A DNA stretch of 64,000 bases from Verrucomicrobiota bacterium (GCA_016871755.1 VHCJ01000003.1:30053-94052), one strand, 5' to 3'. Counted from the first letter of the stretch, positions 43,962 to 52,879 are shown. Made by a program: numbers and translations. The notes: generated by a model from the letters alone, not told the origin.

Positions 43962-44765
43962 ATGCAGCGGATCCGGCTGGTGACCTTCAACATCGCCCAC
44001 GGACGCGGGCTGATGCCCCTGCAGGGGATGACCTCGGCCCGGCGCATTCGAATGAATCTCCGACGGATCGCGCGTCTGCTGGAGCGCTTGCAGCCGGACA
44101 TCGTGGCCCTGCAGGAAATCGATGAGCGTTCGCGCTGGGCGGGCAACTTCGACCACCTCGATTACCTGCGGGACTTCGTCGACCTGCCGCACTCCGTCTA
44201 CGGGATCAACAATCGACGCACCGGCCTCCTCAACCTGTCGTACGGCAATGCCTTTCTCTCCCGGCATCCGATCACTGCGTCGGAGACGGTGGTCTTCGGC
44301 CGGAGTCGGGTGGGGGAAAAGGGCTTCCTCTTCGCCGAGTTCGCGGTCGGGGGCGTGCGCGTGCCGGTCGTGAACCTGCACCTGCACTATGCGTCGCGGC
44401 AGCAGCGGTTCCGTCAGATGGACCGCCTCCTCGCCTTCCTGCGCGAGCAGGAGCGCGCGGCCCGCGGACGGCCCGGGATCAGCCCGATCGTGTGCGGGGA
44501 TTTCAACAACCCGGGTTCGAGCCGCGGGGACGCGACCTCGTCGCTGCTGAGCCACCTTTTTGACTTCGACGACTACATCCTGCACCCGCAGCGCGGGCGG
44601 AGCTTTCCCTCGCCCTTGCCGAGCCGACTGCTGGACTTCGTCTTCCTGCCCCCCGGGTGCCGCGACGTGCACTCGGAGGCGGTGCGTTCGCTGCTCTCGG
44701 ATCACCGCCCGGTGCTGGTTGATTTCTCGCTCTCCCCCGGGGCGGAGCGCCGGCGCTCGAGTTGA
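43962..44765 (+). CDS. Endonuclease/exonuclease/phosphatase-family hydrolase, cytosolic
   Basis: 267 residues from MQRIRLVTFNIAHGRGL at 43962. EEP motifs: VTFNIAHGRG, DIVALQEIDER, VPVVNLHLHYASRQQRFRQM, ISPIVCGDFNN and LLSDHRPVLVDFSL. No signal peptide, unlike the relative 1.8 kb upstream. Proteins of this size are often nucleases, phosphodiesterases or sphingomyelinase-like. The stop codon overlaps a TTG start candidate of the next frame, but the aldo/keto reductase probably starts further down at 44816. Confidence 0.85.
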   Translation: MQRIRLVTFNIAHGRGLMPLQGMTSARRIRMNLRRIARLLERLQPDIVALQEIDERSRWAGNFDHLDYLRDFVDLPHSVYGINNRRTGLLNLSYGNAFLSRHPITASETVVFGRSRVGEKGFLFAEFAVGGVRVPVVNLHLHYASRQQRFRQMDRLLAFLREQERAARGRPGISPIVCGDFNNPGSSRGDATSSLLSHLFDFDDYILHPQRGRSFPSPLPSRLLDFVFLPPGCRDVHSEAVRSLLSDHRPVLVDFSLSPGAERRRSS

Positions 44766-44815
44766 CGGAAAACGCTAGTCAGGTCGCCGCCGCCGCATCA
44801 TCCTCCGGCTTCCGG

Positions 44816-45817
44816 ATGGACACCTACCTGCCCGCACCTCAACGCTATGGATCGACCGCCTATGCCCGTTGCGGCCGCTCCGGTCTTCTTCTCCCGAAGC
44901 TCTCGCTCGGCCTCTGGCACAACTTCGGAGGCGTCGATCCGTTGGAGAACCAGCGCGTGATGCTGCGCCGGGCGTTCGATCTCGGGATCACGCACTTCGA
45001 CCTCGCGAACAACTACGGTCCACCCCCGGGATCAGCCGAGGAGAACTTCGGGCGTCTGCTGCGCGAGGACTTCGGCTCCCTCCGTGATGAAATGATCATT
45101 TCGACGAAGGCCGGCTACCGGATGTGGCCGGGGCCTTATGGCGAGATGGGATCCCGGAAGTACCTCCTTGCCTCGCTGGACCAAAGCCTGCGGCGCATGG
45201 GGCTCGAGTACGTCGACATCTTTTATTCGCACCGGCCGGACACCGAGACGCCCTTGGAGGAGACGATGGGAGCGTTGGTGCAGGCGGTGCGGAGCGGACG
45301 CGCGCTGTATGCAGGCATTTCGAACTACCCGGCGGAACTCACGCGCCGGGCCGCCGCGCTGCTGCGGGCCGAAGGAGTGCCGCTGCTGATTCACCAGCCC
45401 GTCTACAATATGTTGAACCGCTGGGTGGAGCCGGAGCTGTTGCCCGCGCTCTCGGAACTCGGGGTGGGCTGCATCCCGTTCTCGCCGCTCGCGCAGGGCC
45501 TGCTGACGAATCGCTACCTCTCCGGGATCCCGGCGGATTCGCGGGCGGGGCGCCCCACGGGCTACCTCCGCGGCGATCGAATCACGCCGGAGCTGCGGGA
45601 CAAGATCCGCGCGCTGGATGAGGTCGCAGTGGCGCGCGGGGCGACGCTGGCCCAACTCGCGCTGGTCTGGCTGCTGCGTCGCCCGGAGATCACCACCGTG
45701 CTGGTGGGGGCGAGCCGCGTGGAGCAGATCGAGGATCTCCACCTCGGCCTGGCGCAGCCGCCCCTCTCCTCGGCGGAGTTGCAACGGATCGAGACCATCC
45801 TCGCGCGGCCGGGCTGA
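44816..45817 (+). CDS. Aldo/keto reductase, YghZ (AKR14) type
   Basis: 333 residues from MDTYLPAPQRYGSTAYARCGRSGLLLPKLSLGLWHNFG, aligning with the YghZ N-terminus; an upstream TTG at 44762 would add 18 non-family residues. Catalytic tetrad: Asp in THFDLANNYGPPPGSAEENFG, Tyr in the same segment, Lys in MIISTKAGYRMWPGPYG, and His in DIFYSHRPDTETPLEETM. The NADPH-binding tail is PEITTVLVGASRVEQIEDL. YghZ reduces L-glyceraldehyde 3-phosphate and methylglyoxal. It is convergent with bshA, seven bases apart. Confidence 0.94.
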   Translation: MDTYLPAPQRYGSTAYARCGRSGLLLPKLSLGLWHNFGGVDPLENQRVMLRRAFDLGITHFDLANNYGPPPGSAEENFGRLLREDFGSLRDEMIISTKAGYRMWPGPYGEMGSRKYLLASLDQSLRRMGLEYVDIFYSHRPDTETPLEETMGALVQAVRSGRALYAGISNYPAELTRRAAALLRAEGVPLLIHQPVYNMLNRWVEPELLPALSELGVGCIPFSPLAQGLLTNRYLSGIPADSRAGRPTGYLRGDRITPELRDKIRALDEVAVARGATLAQLALVWLLRRPEITTVLVGASRVEQIEDLHLGLAQPPLSSAELQRIETILARPG

Positions 45818-45824
45818 CGGCCAC

Positions 45825-46964
45825 TCAGCGGCGCGCGATGAGTTTGCGGTAGAGTTCGATGTAGGCCGGCACGATGCGATCGGCCGAGAAATGCTCGCGC
45901 GCGCGCGCCTGCGCGGCCCGTCCCAGTTTCTGCCGGAGTCGCGGATCGGCGAGGAGGCGTTCCGCCGCGCGGGCCAGACCGTCGGGATCGCCGAAGGGCA
46001 CCAACAGCCCGGAGCGTCCATCCTCGATCACCTCGGGGATGCCGCCCACCGCCGTGGCGACGGTCGGTCGGGCAAAGGTCATCGCCTCGAGGATGCTGAG
46101 GCAGAAGCTTTCCGACTCCGACGTGATCAGGCCGAAGTCGGCCGCGGCGGCGTAGTCCTCAATCCAGCTGATGTTCTCCCGGACGATGACGCGGTCCTCG
46201 AGGCCGAGCCGGCGGACCTGTTCGCGGAAGGGCGCGAAGTCGCCCCCGGCCACGATGAGGAGGCGGAAGGCCGTGCGCGGACGGATGCGGGCGACGGCGT
46301 CGAGCAGCAGGTCGATCCGCTTCACCGGGCGGAGGTTCGACATGTGCAGGATCAAGGCCTCGCTGGGGGCGACGCCGAGTTCGGCGCGGACGGCGCTGGC
46401 GGTGCGCTGCGGGCGGCGCGGCGAGAAGAAGTTCGGGATGACCTGGATCGGGTGGGCGATGTCGGTGAGCCGCGTGGTCTCCGCTCGGAGGAAGTCAGAG
46501 ACGGTCGTGAGCGCATCCACCTTCGCGAGGGCGTGGCGGATCGCCGGGGCATAGCCCGGATCCCGGCCCAGCAGGGTGGTGTCGGTGCCGTGGAGCGTGG
46601 CCACCACGGCGGGGCGAAGATCCTCCGGCAGCCACTCCCGCGCCAGCACGGCCGCCGTGGCATGCGGGACCGCGTAGTGGGCGTGCAGGACCTGCAGGCG
46701 GCGTTCGCGGGCGACCTCGGCCAGCTTCACCGCGAGGGGCAGGCTGTAGTCCGGATGCCGGAAGAGTCCGTAGCCTTGGATGTGCACCGCATGATAGGTG
46801 ACGCCCGGCTGGTCCGCCGGGAGGCGGAAGGGACGTTCGTAGCAGATGAAGTGGACCTCGTGACCACGCCGGGCGAGTTCGACGCCGAGCGAGGTGGCAA
46901 GGATGCCGCTGCCGCCCACCGAGGGATAGCACGCGAGACCAATGCGCAGGGGTGCGTCGTTCAT
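45825..46964 (-). CDS. bshA: N-acetyl-alpha-D-glucosaminyl L-malate synthase
   Basis: 379 residues from MNDAPLRIGLACYPSVGGSGILATSLGVELARRGHEVHFI. A GT-B retaining glycosyltransferase (GT4) with the BshA-specific openings RIGLACYPSVGGSG and IQGYGLFRHPDYSLPLAVKLAEVA. VLHAHYAVPHATAA and TTVSDFLRAET follow, then MSNLRPVKRIDLLLDA and SESESFCLSILEAMTFARPTVATAVGGIPEVI. It transfers GlcNAc from UDP-GlcNAc to L-malate, the first step of bacillithiol synthesis. It is the last gene of a minus-strand operon, 10 bp after bshB1. Confidence 0.95.
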   Translation of the reverse strand: MNDAPLRIGLACYPSVGGSGILATSLGVELARRGHEVHFICYERPFRLPADQPGVTYHAVHIQGYGLFRHPDYSLPLAVKLAEVARERRLQVLHAHYAVPHATAAVLAREWLPEDLRPAVVATLHGTDTTLLGRDPGYAPAIRHALAKVDALTTVSDFLRAETTRLTDIAHPIQVIPNFFSPRRPQRTASAVRAELGVAPSEALILHMSNLRPVKRIDLLLDAVARIRPRTAFRLLIVAGGDFAPFREQVRRLGLEDRVIVRENISWIEDYAAAADFGLITSESESFCLSILEAMTFARPTVATAVGGIPEVIEDGRSGLLVPFGDPDGLARAAERLLADPRLRQKLGRAAQARAREHFSADRIVPAYIELYRKLIARR

Positions 46965-46974
46965 CGGCGGCGGA

Positions 46975-47730
46975 TCAGAACCGACGCGCGCCCAGCCCAA
47001 GGGCCCCCAGACCGTCCACGAGGATCGGATCAGACGGAAAGAGGGCCTGGGCGTGACCCACCCCCGCCCGCAGGCCCAGCAGCCGGGCGCGGGTCAGCTG
47101 GAGTTCCACGTAGCTCCGGGTGCTCGTCCGGGTTCCATGCGCCTCCATGGCGGACTTCCAGGTCGCGATGATCTCCGGATCGGAGAGGTCGAACCAGATG
47201 CCGGCGTTTCCGGGCGGCTCTCCTTCGGGGCCGACGGCGTAGTGCAGCAGCATCGTGATTTCGTGGGCGGCCGCATCCTGCAACTCGGCGAGCCCGCCGT
47301 AGCGGGCGAGCCGTGCGGCGTCGCGCACGCTGCGACCCAGCGCGGCGTGATCCGGATGCTGATTGGGCTCAACGGTGGGAGCGAGCACCCACGTCGGACG
47401 ATGGCGGCGGATCGCGCGGGCGAGGCGGATCGCCGTCTCCGGGCTGGACGAAAAGTGAGCGTCGCCCCCGAGTTCGAGAAACTCCACGCGGGCGCCGAGG
47501 ATGCTCGCCGCCCGCCGAGCTTCATCCTCCCGGGCGGCCGGTGTGCCATAAGTCGCGGCCTCCCCGCGCGAGCACACGACGAAGGACAGCGCGGTCCCGG
47601 CACGGGCTTCGCGCGCGAGGATGCCCCCGGCACCGAACTCGATGTCGTCCGGATGCGCGCCGAATGCCAGCAGGCGGCGCGCTTCAGGCGGGGAACTCGG
47701 TCCAAGCTTCGTCGGCACGGTCGATGACAT
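46975..47730 (-). CDS. bshB1: Bacillithiol biosynthesis deacetylase BshB1
   Basis: 251 residues from MSSTVPTKLGPSSPPEARRLLAFGAHPDDIEFGAGGIL at 47730. The LmbE/PIG-L zinc motif AHPDD is at 25-29, with PTVEPNQHPDHAALGRSVRDAARLARYGGL supplying the second metal-site His. EAHGTRTSTRSYVELQLTRARLLGLRAGVGHAQALF is characteristic of BshB1. It removes acetate from GlcNAc-malate. Its start lies inside the upstream BshC-like gene (47-bp overlap), so the two are translationally linked. Confidence 0.94.
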   Translation of the reverse strand: MSSTVPTKLGPSSPPEARRLLAFGAHPDDIEFGAGGILAREARAGTALSFVVCSRGEAATYGTPAAREDEARRAASILGARVEFLELGGDAHFSSSPETAIRLARAIRRHRPTWVLAPTVEPNQHPDHAALGRSVRDAARLARYGGLAELQDAAAHEITMLLHYAVGPEGEPPGNAGIWFDLSDPEIIATWKSAMEAHGTRTSTRSYVELQLTRARLLGLRAGVGHAQALFPSDPILVDGLGALGLGARRF

Positions 47731-48463
47731 CGCGGTGGATGAAGGTGATTTCAGGTGTTTCCTCAGTGCGAAGATAGGCCTGTTCCCCCGCGCCTGCAAT
47801 GTAATGGGTGCAGTGCAGCACGGATTGCATCCAGCGCAGCCGCGAGTCGCGGGACGGGCTGACCTGGGCGGGATCCCAGGCTTGTTCCGTCAGGGTGATG
47901 AACTGGTCCCCGCCCGCGTGCAGGCGCAACCGTCCTTCGTGGTGGCGGGCCCGGACGATCTCGCCCTCGTAGGGCACATCGACGAAGAAGCCGGCCACGG
48001 CGCACGCCGTCCGACGGACTGCGGGGTCGCTGGAACGGACCACGGAGACGCCTTCGAGCAGGCCCATCGCCCGCATGATCGCGAGGCAGAAGCCGGCGAC
48101 GGTGGTTTCCGTGCAGTCGCGGACGGCGCGGACCGCGGCGGGTTCCACGAAGGCGGGCAGCTGGCGGACCATCCGGTCGCGCCAGTCCGGCGGGATGCGC
48201 TTGAGGTGGAGCGGGGAGTACTTGCGCTGGATGCGGTTCTCGAAGGCGAAGTTCAGCCACTGCAACTCGCCGCTGGTCCGGTGGCGCAGGCCGGTCTCCG
48301 TCTCGCGCGGATCATGATCGCTGTCGTGGTAGAAAAAGACGATCGACCCTCCGTGCTCGCGTTGGAGGCGGCGGGCGGTGACGATCTTGGCGTAGAGGAA
48401 GCGGCGCGGGAAAATCCCGCAGGGCTGCTGACCGAACGCGATGATGGGGGGCGTGGCGCTCAT
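47684..48463 (-). CDS. Half-size BshC-like protein in the bacillithiol operon
   Basis: 259 residues from MSATPPIIAFGQQPCGIFPRRFLYAKIVTARRLQ at 48463. Bacillus BshC, the cysteine-adding enzyme, is about 540 residues. Three landmarks are kept in order: FGQQPCGIFPRRFLYAKIVTA (BshC: TGQQ-GLFTGPLYTIYKA), FFYHDSDHD at 43-51 (BshC: W-ASEDHD), and HYIAGAGEQAY at 220-230 (BshC: V-GPGE-AY). The long insertion domain and C-terminal coiled coil are absent. It follows the SSS symporter with a TGATG overlap and precedes bshB1 with a 47-bp overlap. I infer it performs or assists the last bacillithiol step. Confidence 0.6.
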   Translation of the reverse strand: MSATPPIIAFGQQPCGIFPRRFLYAKIVTARRLQREHGGSIVFFYHDSDHDPRETETGLRHRTSGELQWLNFAFENRIQRKYSPLHLKRIPPDWRDRMVRQLPAFVEPAAVRAVRDCTETTVAGFCLAIMRAMGLLEGVSVVRSSDPAVRRTACAVAGFFVDVPYEGEIVRARHHEGRLRLHAGGDQFITLTEQAWDPAQVSPSRDSRLRWMQSVLHCTHYIAGAGEQAYLRTEETPEITFIHRDVIDRADEAWTEFPA

Positions 48464-50181
48464 CAACTCGGGGACGTGGGGGCGGCGGCGCCGGCCGGGC
48501 GCGGCAGCACCGTCTGAAGGAGGAGGCTGAGCGCGACGCAGAGCGAACAGCCGATGAGGTTGTACCAAAGGTAACCCACGCGATCGAAGCCGAAGAATGC
48601 CGCGAGCACGGTTGCCTGCGCGAGGAGGGCGGCCGGGAAGACCGCGTGGCCGCCGACGCGGTGGAGGAAGAAGGCGACAAGGAACAGGCCGAGGATCACC
48701 CCGTAGAAGAGCGAACCGAGGATGTTCACGGCCTCGATCAGGTTCTCCACCACGCGGGCGAAGAGAGCGAAGCCGATCGCGACCGCGCCCCAGAACGCGG
48801 TGCAGAGCTTGGACGCGAGCACCGATGGCGGCGCGGAGTCGCGGGCGCGCCTCAGTGAGCCGTACAGGTCGACCACCGTGGTCGAACCCAGCGCGCTCAG
48901 TTCCGCCGCCACGGAACTCAGCGCCGCCGCGAAGATCACGGTGATGAGCAGGCCGATCACCCCGCGTGGCAGTTGCTCGAGCACGAAGGTGATGAAGACG
49001 TAGTCCGAGTCCTTGGTCTTCACCGACGGATCCAGCACCCGAAGCGTCGCCTTCGCCTCCGCGCGGATGGCCTCGCTCTGAGCATGGGCGGCGCGGGCCG
49101 CCTCACGGGCGGCGGCGGTCAGGGCGGGATCACCTTGGTCGGACACGGTGACCCAGTGTTCCACCGCCACCCGCTTGGTTGAGGTCGCCTCAGCATACCG
49201 TTCCTCAAGCGCGCGCAGTCGCTCGCCGCCCGGACCCGCGGCGTGCTGCTGCCACGTGGTGCGATCGAAGAACACCGGGGCGGGCAAGAACTGATAGAAG
49301 ACGAACAGCAGCGCGCCCAGCAGGAGGATGAAGGCCTGCATCGGAATCTTCAGGAGCGCATTGAACATCAGCCCGAGCCGGCTTTCCCGCAGGGAGGTCC
49401 CGGAGAGGTAGCGCCCCACCTGCGACTGGTCGGTGCCGAAGTACGAGAGCGACAGGAAGAAGCCTCCGAGAAGCCCCGACCACAGGGTGTAGCGCTCGTT
49501 CAGGTCGAGGGACACGTTGACGGCGTTGAGCTTGTCGAACCCACCCGCGACCTCGAGCGCATCGGCGAAGGAGACGTTTGCCGGCAGGCGATGGATGAGG
49601 ATGACGAAGGCCGCCGCCATTCCCGCGAAGATCACCGCCATCTGGTGCTTCTGCGTCAGGCTGACCGCGGTGTTGCCGCCGGAAACCGTGTAGAGAATCG
49701 CCACCGCGCCCGTGGCGAGGATCGTGAGGTCGAGGTTCCACTCGAACACCGTCGAGAGCACGATCGCCGGGGCGTAGATGGTGATGCCGGACGCGAAACC
49801 GCGCTGGAGGAGGAAGAGTCCGGCCCCGAGCAGACGGGTCTTCTGATCGAAACGGTGCCCCAGGTATTCGTAGGCCGTCATTACCCGGAGCCGCCGGTAA
49901 AGGGGAAGGAAGACCGCGGACACCACGATCAGCGCGAACGGCATCCCGAAGTAGTTTTGGACGAACCCCATGCCGCTTTCGAAGCCCTGGCCGGGGGTCG
50001 AAAGGAAGGTGATCGCGCTCGCCTGGGTCGCCATGACCGCGAGACCGATCGTCGTCCAGCTGACCCGCTCGTCGCCGCGCACGTAGTTCTCGAAGGTCTG
50101 GCGCCCGCGGGTGCGCCAGATGCCGTAGGCGGCGATGCCGAGCGTGGTCGCGAGCAGGACCAGATAGTCGATCGTGCTCAT
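48463..50181 (-). CDS. Sodium:solute symporter of the bacillithiol operon
   Basis: 572 residues, SSS family (TIDYLVLLATTLGIAAYGIWRTRGRQTFENYVRGDERVSW, ATQASAITFLSTPGQGFESGMGFVQNYFGMP, LSYFGTDQSQVGRYLSGTSLRESRLGLMFNALLKIPMQ). A charged, probably helical insert of about 88 residues (305-392, alanine/glutamate-rich) splits the transport core before VFITFVLEQLPRGVIGLLITVIFAAALSSVAAELSALGSTTVVDLYG. The gene starts with an ATGA overlap to a 56-residue membrane protein and ends with a TGATG overlap to the BshC-like gene. The substrate is unknown. Context suggests a thiol or amino-sugar compound. Confidence 0.9.
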   Translation of the reverse strand: MSTIDYLVLLATTLGIAAYGIWRTRGRQTFENYVRGDERVSWTTIGLAVMATQASAITFLSTPGQGFESGMGFVQNYFGMPFALIVVSAVFLPLYRRLRVMTAYEYLGHRFDQKTRLLGAGLFLLQRGFASGITIYAPAIVLSTVFEWNLDLTILATGAVAILYTVSGGNTAVSLTQKHQMAVIFAGMAAAFVILIHRLPANVSFADALEVAGGFDKLNAVNVSLDLNERYTLWSGLLGGFFLSLSYFGTDQSQVGRYLSGTSLRESRLGLMFNALLKIPMQAFILLLGALLFVFYQFLPAPVFFDRTTWQQHAAGPGGERLRALEERYAEATSTKRVAVEHWVTVSDQGDPALTAAAREAARAAHAQSEAIRAEAKATLRVLDPSVKTKDSDYVFITFVLEQLPRGVIGLLITVIFAAALSSVAAELSALGSTTVVDLYGSLRRARDSAPPSVLASKLCTAFWGAVAIGFALFARVVENLIEAVNILGSLFYGVILGLFLVAFFLHRVGGHAVFPAALLAQATVLAAFFGFDRVGYLWYNLIGCSLCVALSLLLQTVLPRPAGAAAPTSPS

Positions 50182-50348
50182 GAGGCGAGACGTGGAAGGA
50201 GAGACAGAAGGGCGAGTCCCGCGAGAAAGCCGAGGATTACCGCGGCGTAGACCCGGCGCCAGGAGCGAAGCCCCGGGATGCCCGGCGGCTCCTCGGCTCC
50301 GGTGGCTGGGTCAGGAGGCACCGCCGCGGACGGTTGGGTCGGTCTCAT
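50178..50348 (-). CDS. Small single-span membrane protein between the PIG-L and SSS genes
   Basis: 56 residues: a Pro/Ala-rich N-terminus (MRPTQPSAAVPPDPATGAEEPPG), then IPGLRSWRRVYAAVILGFLAGLALLSLLPRLAS with one membrane helix. Both ends overlap neighbours by ATGA (50345-50348 with the PIG-L gene, 50178-50181 with the symporter gene), so three proteins are translationally coupled. No family was recognised. It is probably an accessory or assembly subunit of the symporter. Confidence 0.7.
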   Translation of the reverse strand: MRPTQPSAAVPPDPATGAEEPPGIPGLRSWRRVYAAVILGFLAGLALLSLLPRLAS

Positions 50349-52879
50349 GGTCGGAGCGAAACGAGGTTGGCGAACAGCCGATACGCTCCGGGCACCCCGG
50401 CGGGCAGTTGGCGGAAGAACGAGAGACCGGTGTAGACGACATGACCCCGACCGTGCGGGGCGACCAGGAGAGCGCCGCGCAGGGGGCCTTCCCCGGGATC
50501 CGAGCACGCGATCAACGGGGTAAAGCGGGCGTCCCACTCCGAGGGGAAGTACAGCCCGCGTTCCTGCACCCAGCCTTCGAAATCCGCCGTCCCGAGGCGG
50601 TTCGGACGGGTCAGCGCCGGGTGGTCCGGAGCGAGGAACGTGACGACCGCCTGTTCGTCCGTGACCCGATCCCGCGACAGCTTCAGGGGGAAGGGCGCGA
50701 GTTGGGTGGTCTGGAGGTCGGCGGTCGTATTGTACTGGATGACCAGCGTGCCGCCCGCTTCGGCGTACGCGAACAGCTTCGGCAGAAGTGGCACGAGGTC
50801 GGCACGGGTGTTGTACGCGCGCACGCCCAGCACCACCGCGTCGAAGGTGGCCAGACGCTCGGGCGTGAGGTCGACCGCGCTCAGGGTCGTGACCGCGCAG
50901 CCCATCCGGGTGAGGGCTTCTGCGACGAGGTCACCAGCGCCGGTGACGTAGCCGATGCGCTTGGCCGTCACGGCCAGATCGAGGCTGACGACCCGGGCCT
51001 GGGCACGCGACTGCAGCAGTTGGGCGGGGATGTGCTCGTAGCGTAGGTCGACGCGGCCGGTGCGGTGCACCCGGCCGTCACCGCGAGCGGCGGCGACGAC
51101 GTCGCCGGTGGCCGGCTGGGTGGGCGCGGTGACGCGGAACGTCACCCGCGCAAGGCCGCCTGCGGACGCGATCTGGAAGGACTGCGAGGCGGGGGTGATG
51201 GCGAAGCCGGCGGGGGCTTCGAGCGAGACGGTGCCGGCGCGGGCCCCGCGCTCCGCGGTCACGGTCACCGCGACCTCCCGCGTGCTTCCCGGGGCAAAGA
51301 GCTCGAGGTCCTGCGGGAAGCCCAGCGTGACCGGAGCCACGACCCGCAGCGGCCGCCGGATTTCACCGCGGACCGGATCGTCGATCACCTCGACCACCTC
51401 ATCGTCGAAGACGACAGTTTGGTCACCGATCGCGAGCGTGTGGCGGACGGAGAGGGCGGGCGGCGACTCGGGTCGACCGATCAGGGCGGGATCGTCGACG
51501 CGGAACATGCCGGTCGTTCCCTCCTCGCGCAGCCAGTAGGGAGTGGTGAGCGGCGCGTCGGCCGGGAGCACGGTCTCCGCAGTGGCCTCGACGCCGCGGT
51601 TGGACTCCAAGACGAGGCCCGTGCTGACGGTCTGACCGGTCCCGGGGAGCGTCGATTCGATCCATCGGACCGGCAGCCCGGCGGGGAGGGCGCGGGCGAT
51701 GATGCCGAGTTTCAGCGAGAGCGTCTCGCCGGGCGTCGCCTCGGCCGATGGAACGCGGACCTCGGTGTGCAGGCCGAGACAGGCGGCGATCAGACGATCG
51801 AGGAGGACCTGTTTCTCCCGCAGCGTGGGGTTCGTCGCGGCGGTGGTGATGGCCTCGCGGAGGAGCGTGCGGAGCTGGAGCAAGGCGGGTACCGACGCAG
51901 CGGGTTTGCGCGGGTCGAAGACGGCTGCCACGGCGGAGATTTCCGCCGCGAGTCGCTCGCCGGAAGGCACTTGAGACCAAGAGAGATTCACGCCATCGAA
52001 GATGTCCCGCGCGGCCGGCTCCCCGGCGAGGACGCGGAAGTACTCCGGATTGGCGCCGCGGGTGCCGAGCGTGCCGAAGCCCTGACTCTTGTGAGCGGTG
52101 CGACTGCGGGCGGCGATTTCGCCGAACGACTCGCCCAGGAGCGCCGAGTAGCCGCCGGAGTCGAGTTGGAGGGTGGCGGGTGCCGGATCCCCCGCCTTGC
52201 GGGAGCCGCCGCGGAAGGCCGCCGGCCACGCGTTCCAGAGCACCCGCGTGGGCTTCCAGGGCTGGAGGGTGCCGTCCGCGAGTTGTTCCGGAAACGCCGA
52301 GGGATCGCCGGCGAGATTGAAGGCTTCGATCGCGAGCAGGGCGGACGCGGTATGGTGCCCGTGGGTCACGCCCGGCTCGGTCGAGAAGCGGGTGACAAGC
52401 AGATGGGGACGGAACGTGCGGATCACCCGGACCACATCGGCGAGGACGGCGCGACGATCCCAGATCCGGAATGTCTCGTCGGGATGCTTGGAGAACCCGA
52501 AGTCATTGGCGCGCGTGAAAAATTGGATGGCTCCGTCGATCCGTCGCGCCGCGATCAGCTCCTGCGTCCGGATCACCCCGAGGCGATCGCGGAGATCGGA
52601 ACCGATCAGATTCTGTCCCCCGTCGCCGCGGGTCAGGGAGAGGTAGCCCGTACGGTAGCCGTACCCAAGGGCGAACGTGGCGAGGAGCCGGGTGTTCTCG
52701 TCGTCCGGGTGAGCGGCGACGTAGAGGACGCGCCCCAGTTGGCCAAGGGCCTGAAGCTCCTGGAGGATGCGGCCCGGCGGCAGTGCCTCGGCGCGGGGTG
52801 CTTCTCCGGCGGCGGCGGTGGTGATGAGTGACAGCGCGACGGTGGCGAGACGGGGCAGGAGGGCGCGGGTGAAGGTCAC
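50345..52879 (-). CDS. Exported PIG-L deacetylase with C-terminal amidotransferase-like domain
   Basis: 844 residues. Signal peptide (MTFTRALLPRLATVALSLITTAAAG). PIG-L/LmbE domain about 45-330 with the zinc motif AHPDDE (56-61) and THGHH (172-176). The middle has immunoglobulin-like beta domains, including an NEW3-type one (LELFAPGSTREVAVTVTAERGARAGTVSLEAPAGFAITP). The end is a ThuA/glutamine-amidotransferase-like fold (RIGYVTGAGDLVAEALTRMGCAVTTLSAVDL, VVLGVRAYNTRADLV, GTLVIQYNT, HGRGHVVYTGLSFFRQLP). It would deacetylate an amino sugar outside the cytoplasm. It is the first gene of the coupled bsh/SSS operon. Confidence 0.88.
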   Translation of the reverse strand: MTFTRALLPRLATVALSLITTAAAGEAPRAEALPPGRILQELQALGQLGRVLYVAAHPDDENTRLLATFALGYGYRTGYLSLTRGDGGQNLIGSDLRDRLGVIRTQELIAARRIDGAIQFFTRANDFGFSKHPDETFRIWDRRAVLADVVRVIRTFRPHLLVTRFSTEPGVTHGHHTASALLAIEAFNLAGDPSAFPEQLADGTLQPWKPTRVLWNAWPAAFRGGSRKAGDPAPATLQLDSGGYSALLGESFGEIAARSRTAHKSQGFGTLGTRGANPEYFRVLAGEPAARDIFDGVNLSWSQVPSGERLAAEISAVAAVFDPRKPAASVPALLQLRTLLREAITTAATNPTLREKQVLLDRLIAACLGLHTEVRVPSAEATPGETLSLKLGIIARALPAGLPVRWIESTLPGTGQTVSTGLVLESNRGVEATAETVLPADAPLTTPYWLREEGTTGMFRVDDPALIGRPESPPALSVRHTLAIGDQTVVFDDEVVEVIDDPVRGEIRRPLRVVAPVTLGFPQDLELFAPGSTREVAVTVTAERGARAGTVSLEAPAGFAITPASQSFQIASAGGLARVTFRVTAPTQPATGDVVAAARGDGRVHRTGRVDLRYEHIPAQLLQSRAQARVVSLDLAVTAKRIGYVTGAGDLVAEALTRMGCAVTTLSAVDLTPERLATFDAVVLGVRAYNTRADLVPLLPKLFAYAEAGGTLVIQYNTTADLQTTQLAPFPLKLSRDRVTDEQAVVTFLAPDHPALTRPNRLGTADFEGWVQERGLYFPSEWDARFTPLIACSDPGEGPLRGALLVAPHGRGHVVYTGLSFFRQLPAGVPGAYRLFANLVSLRP

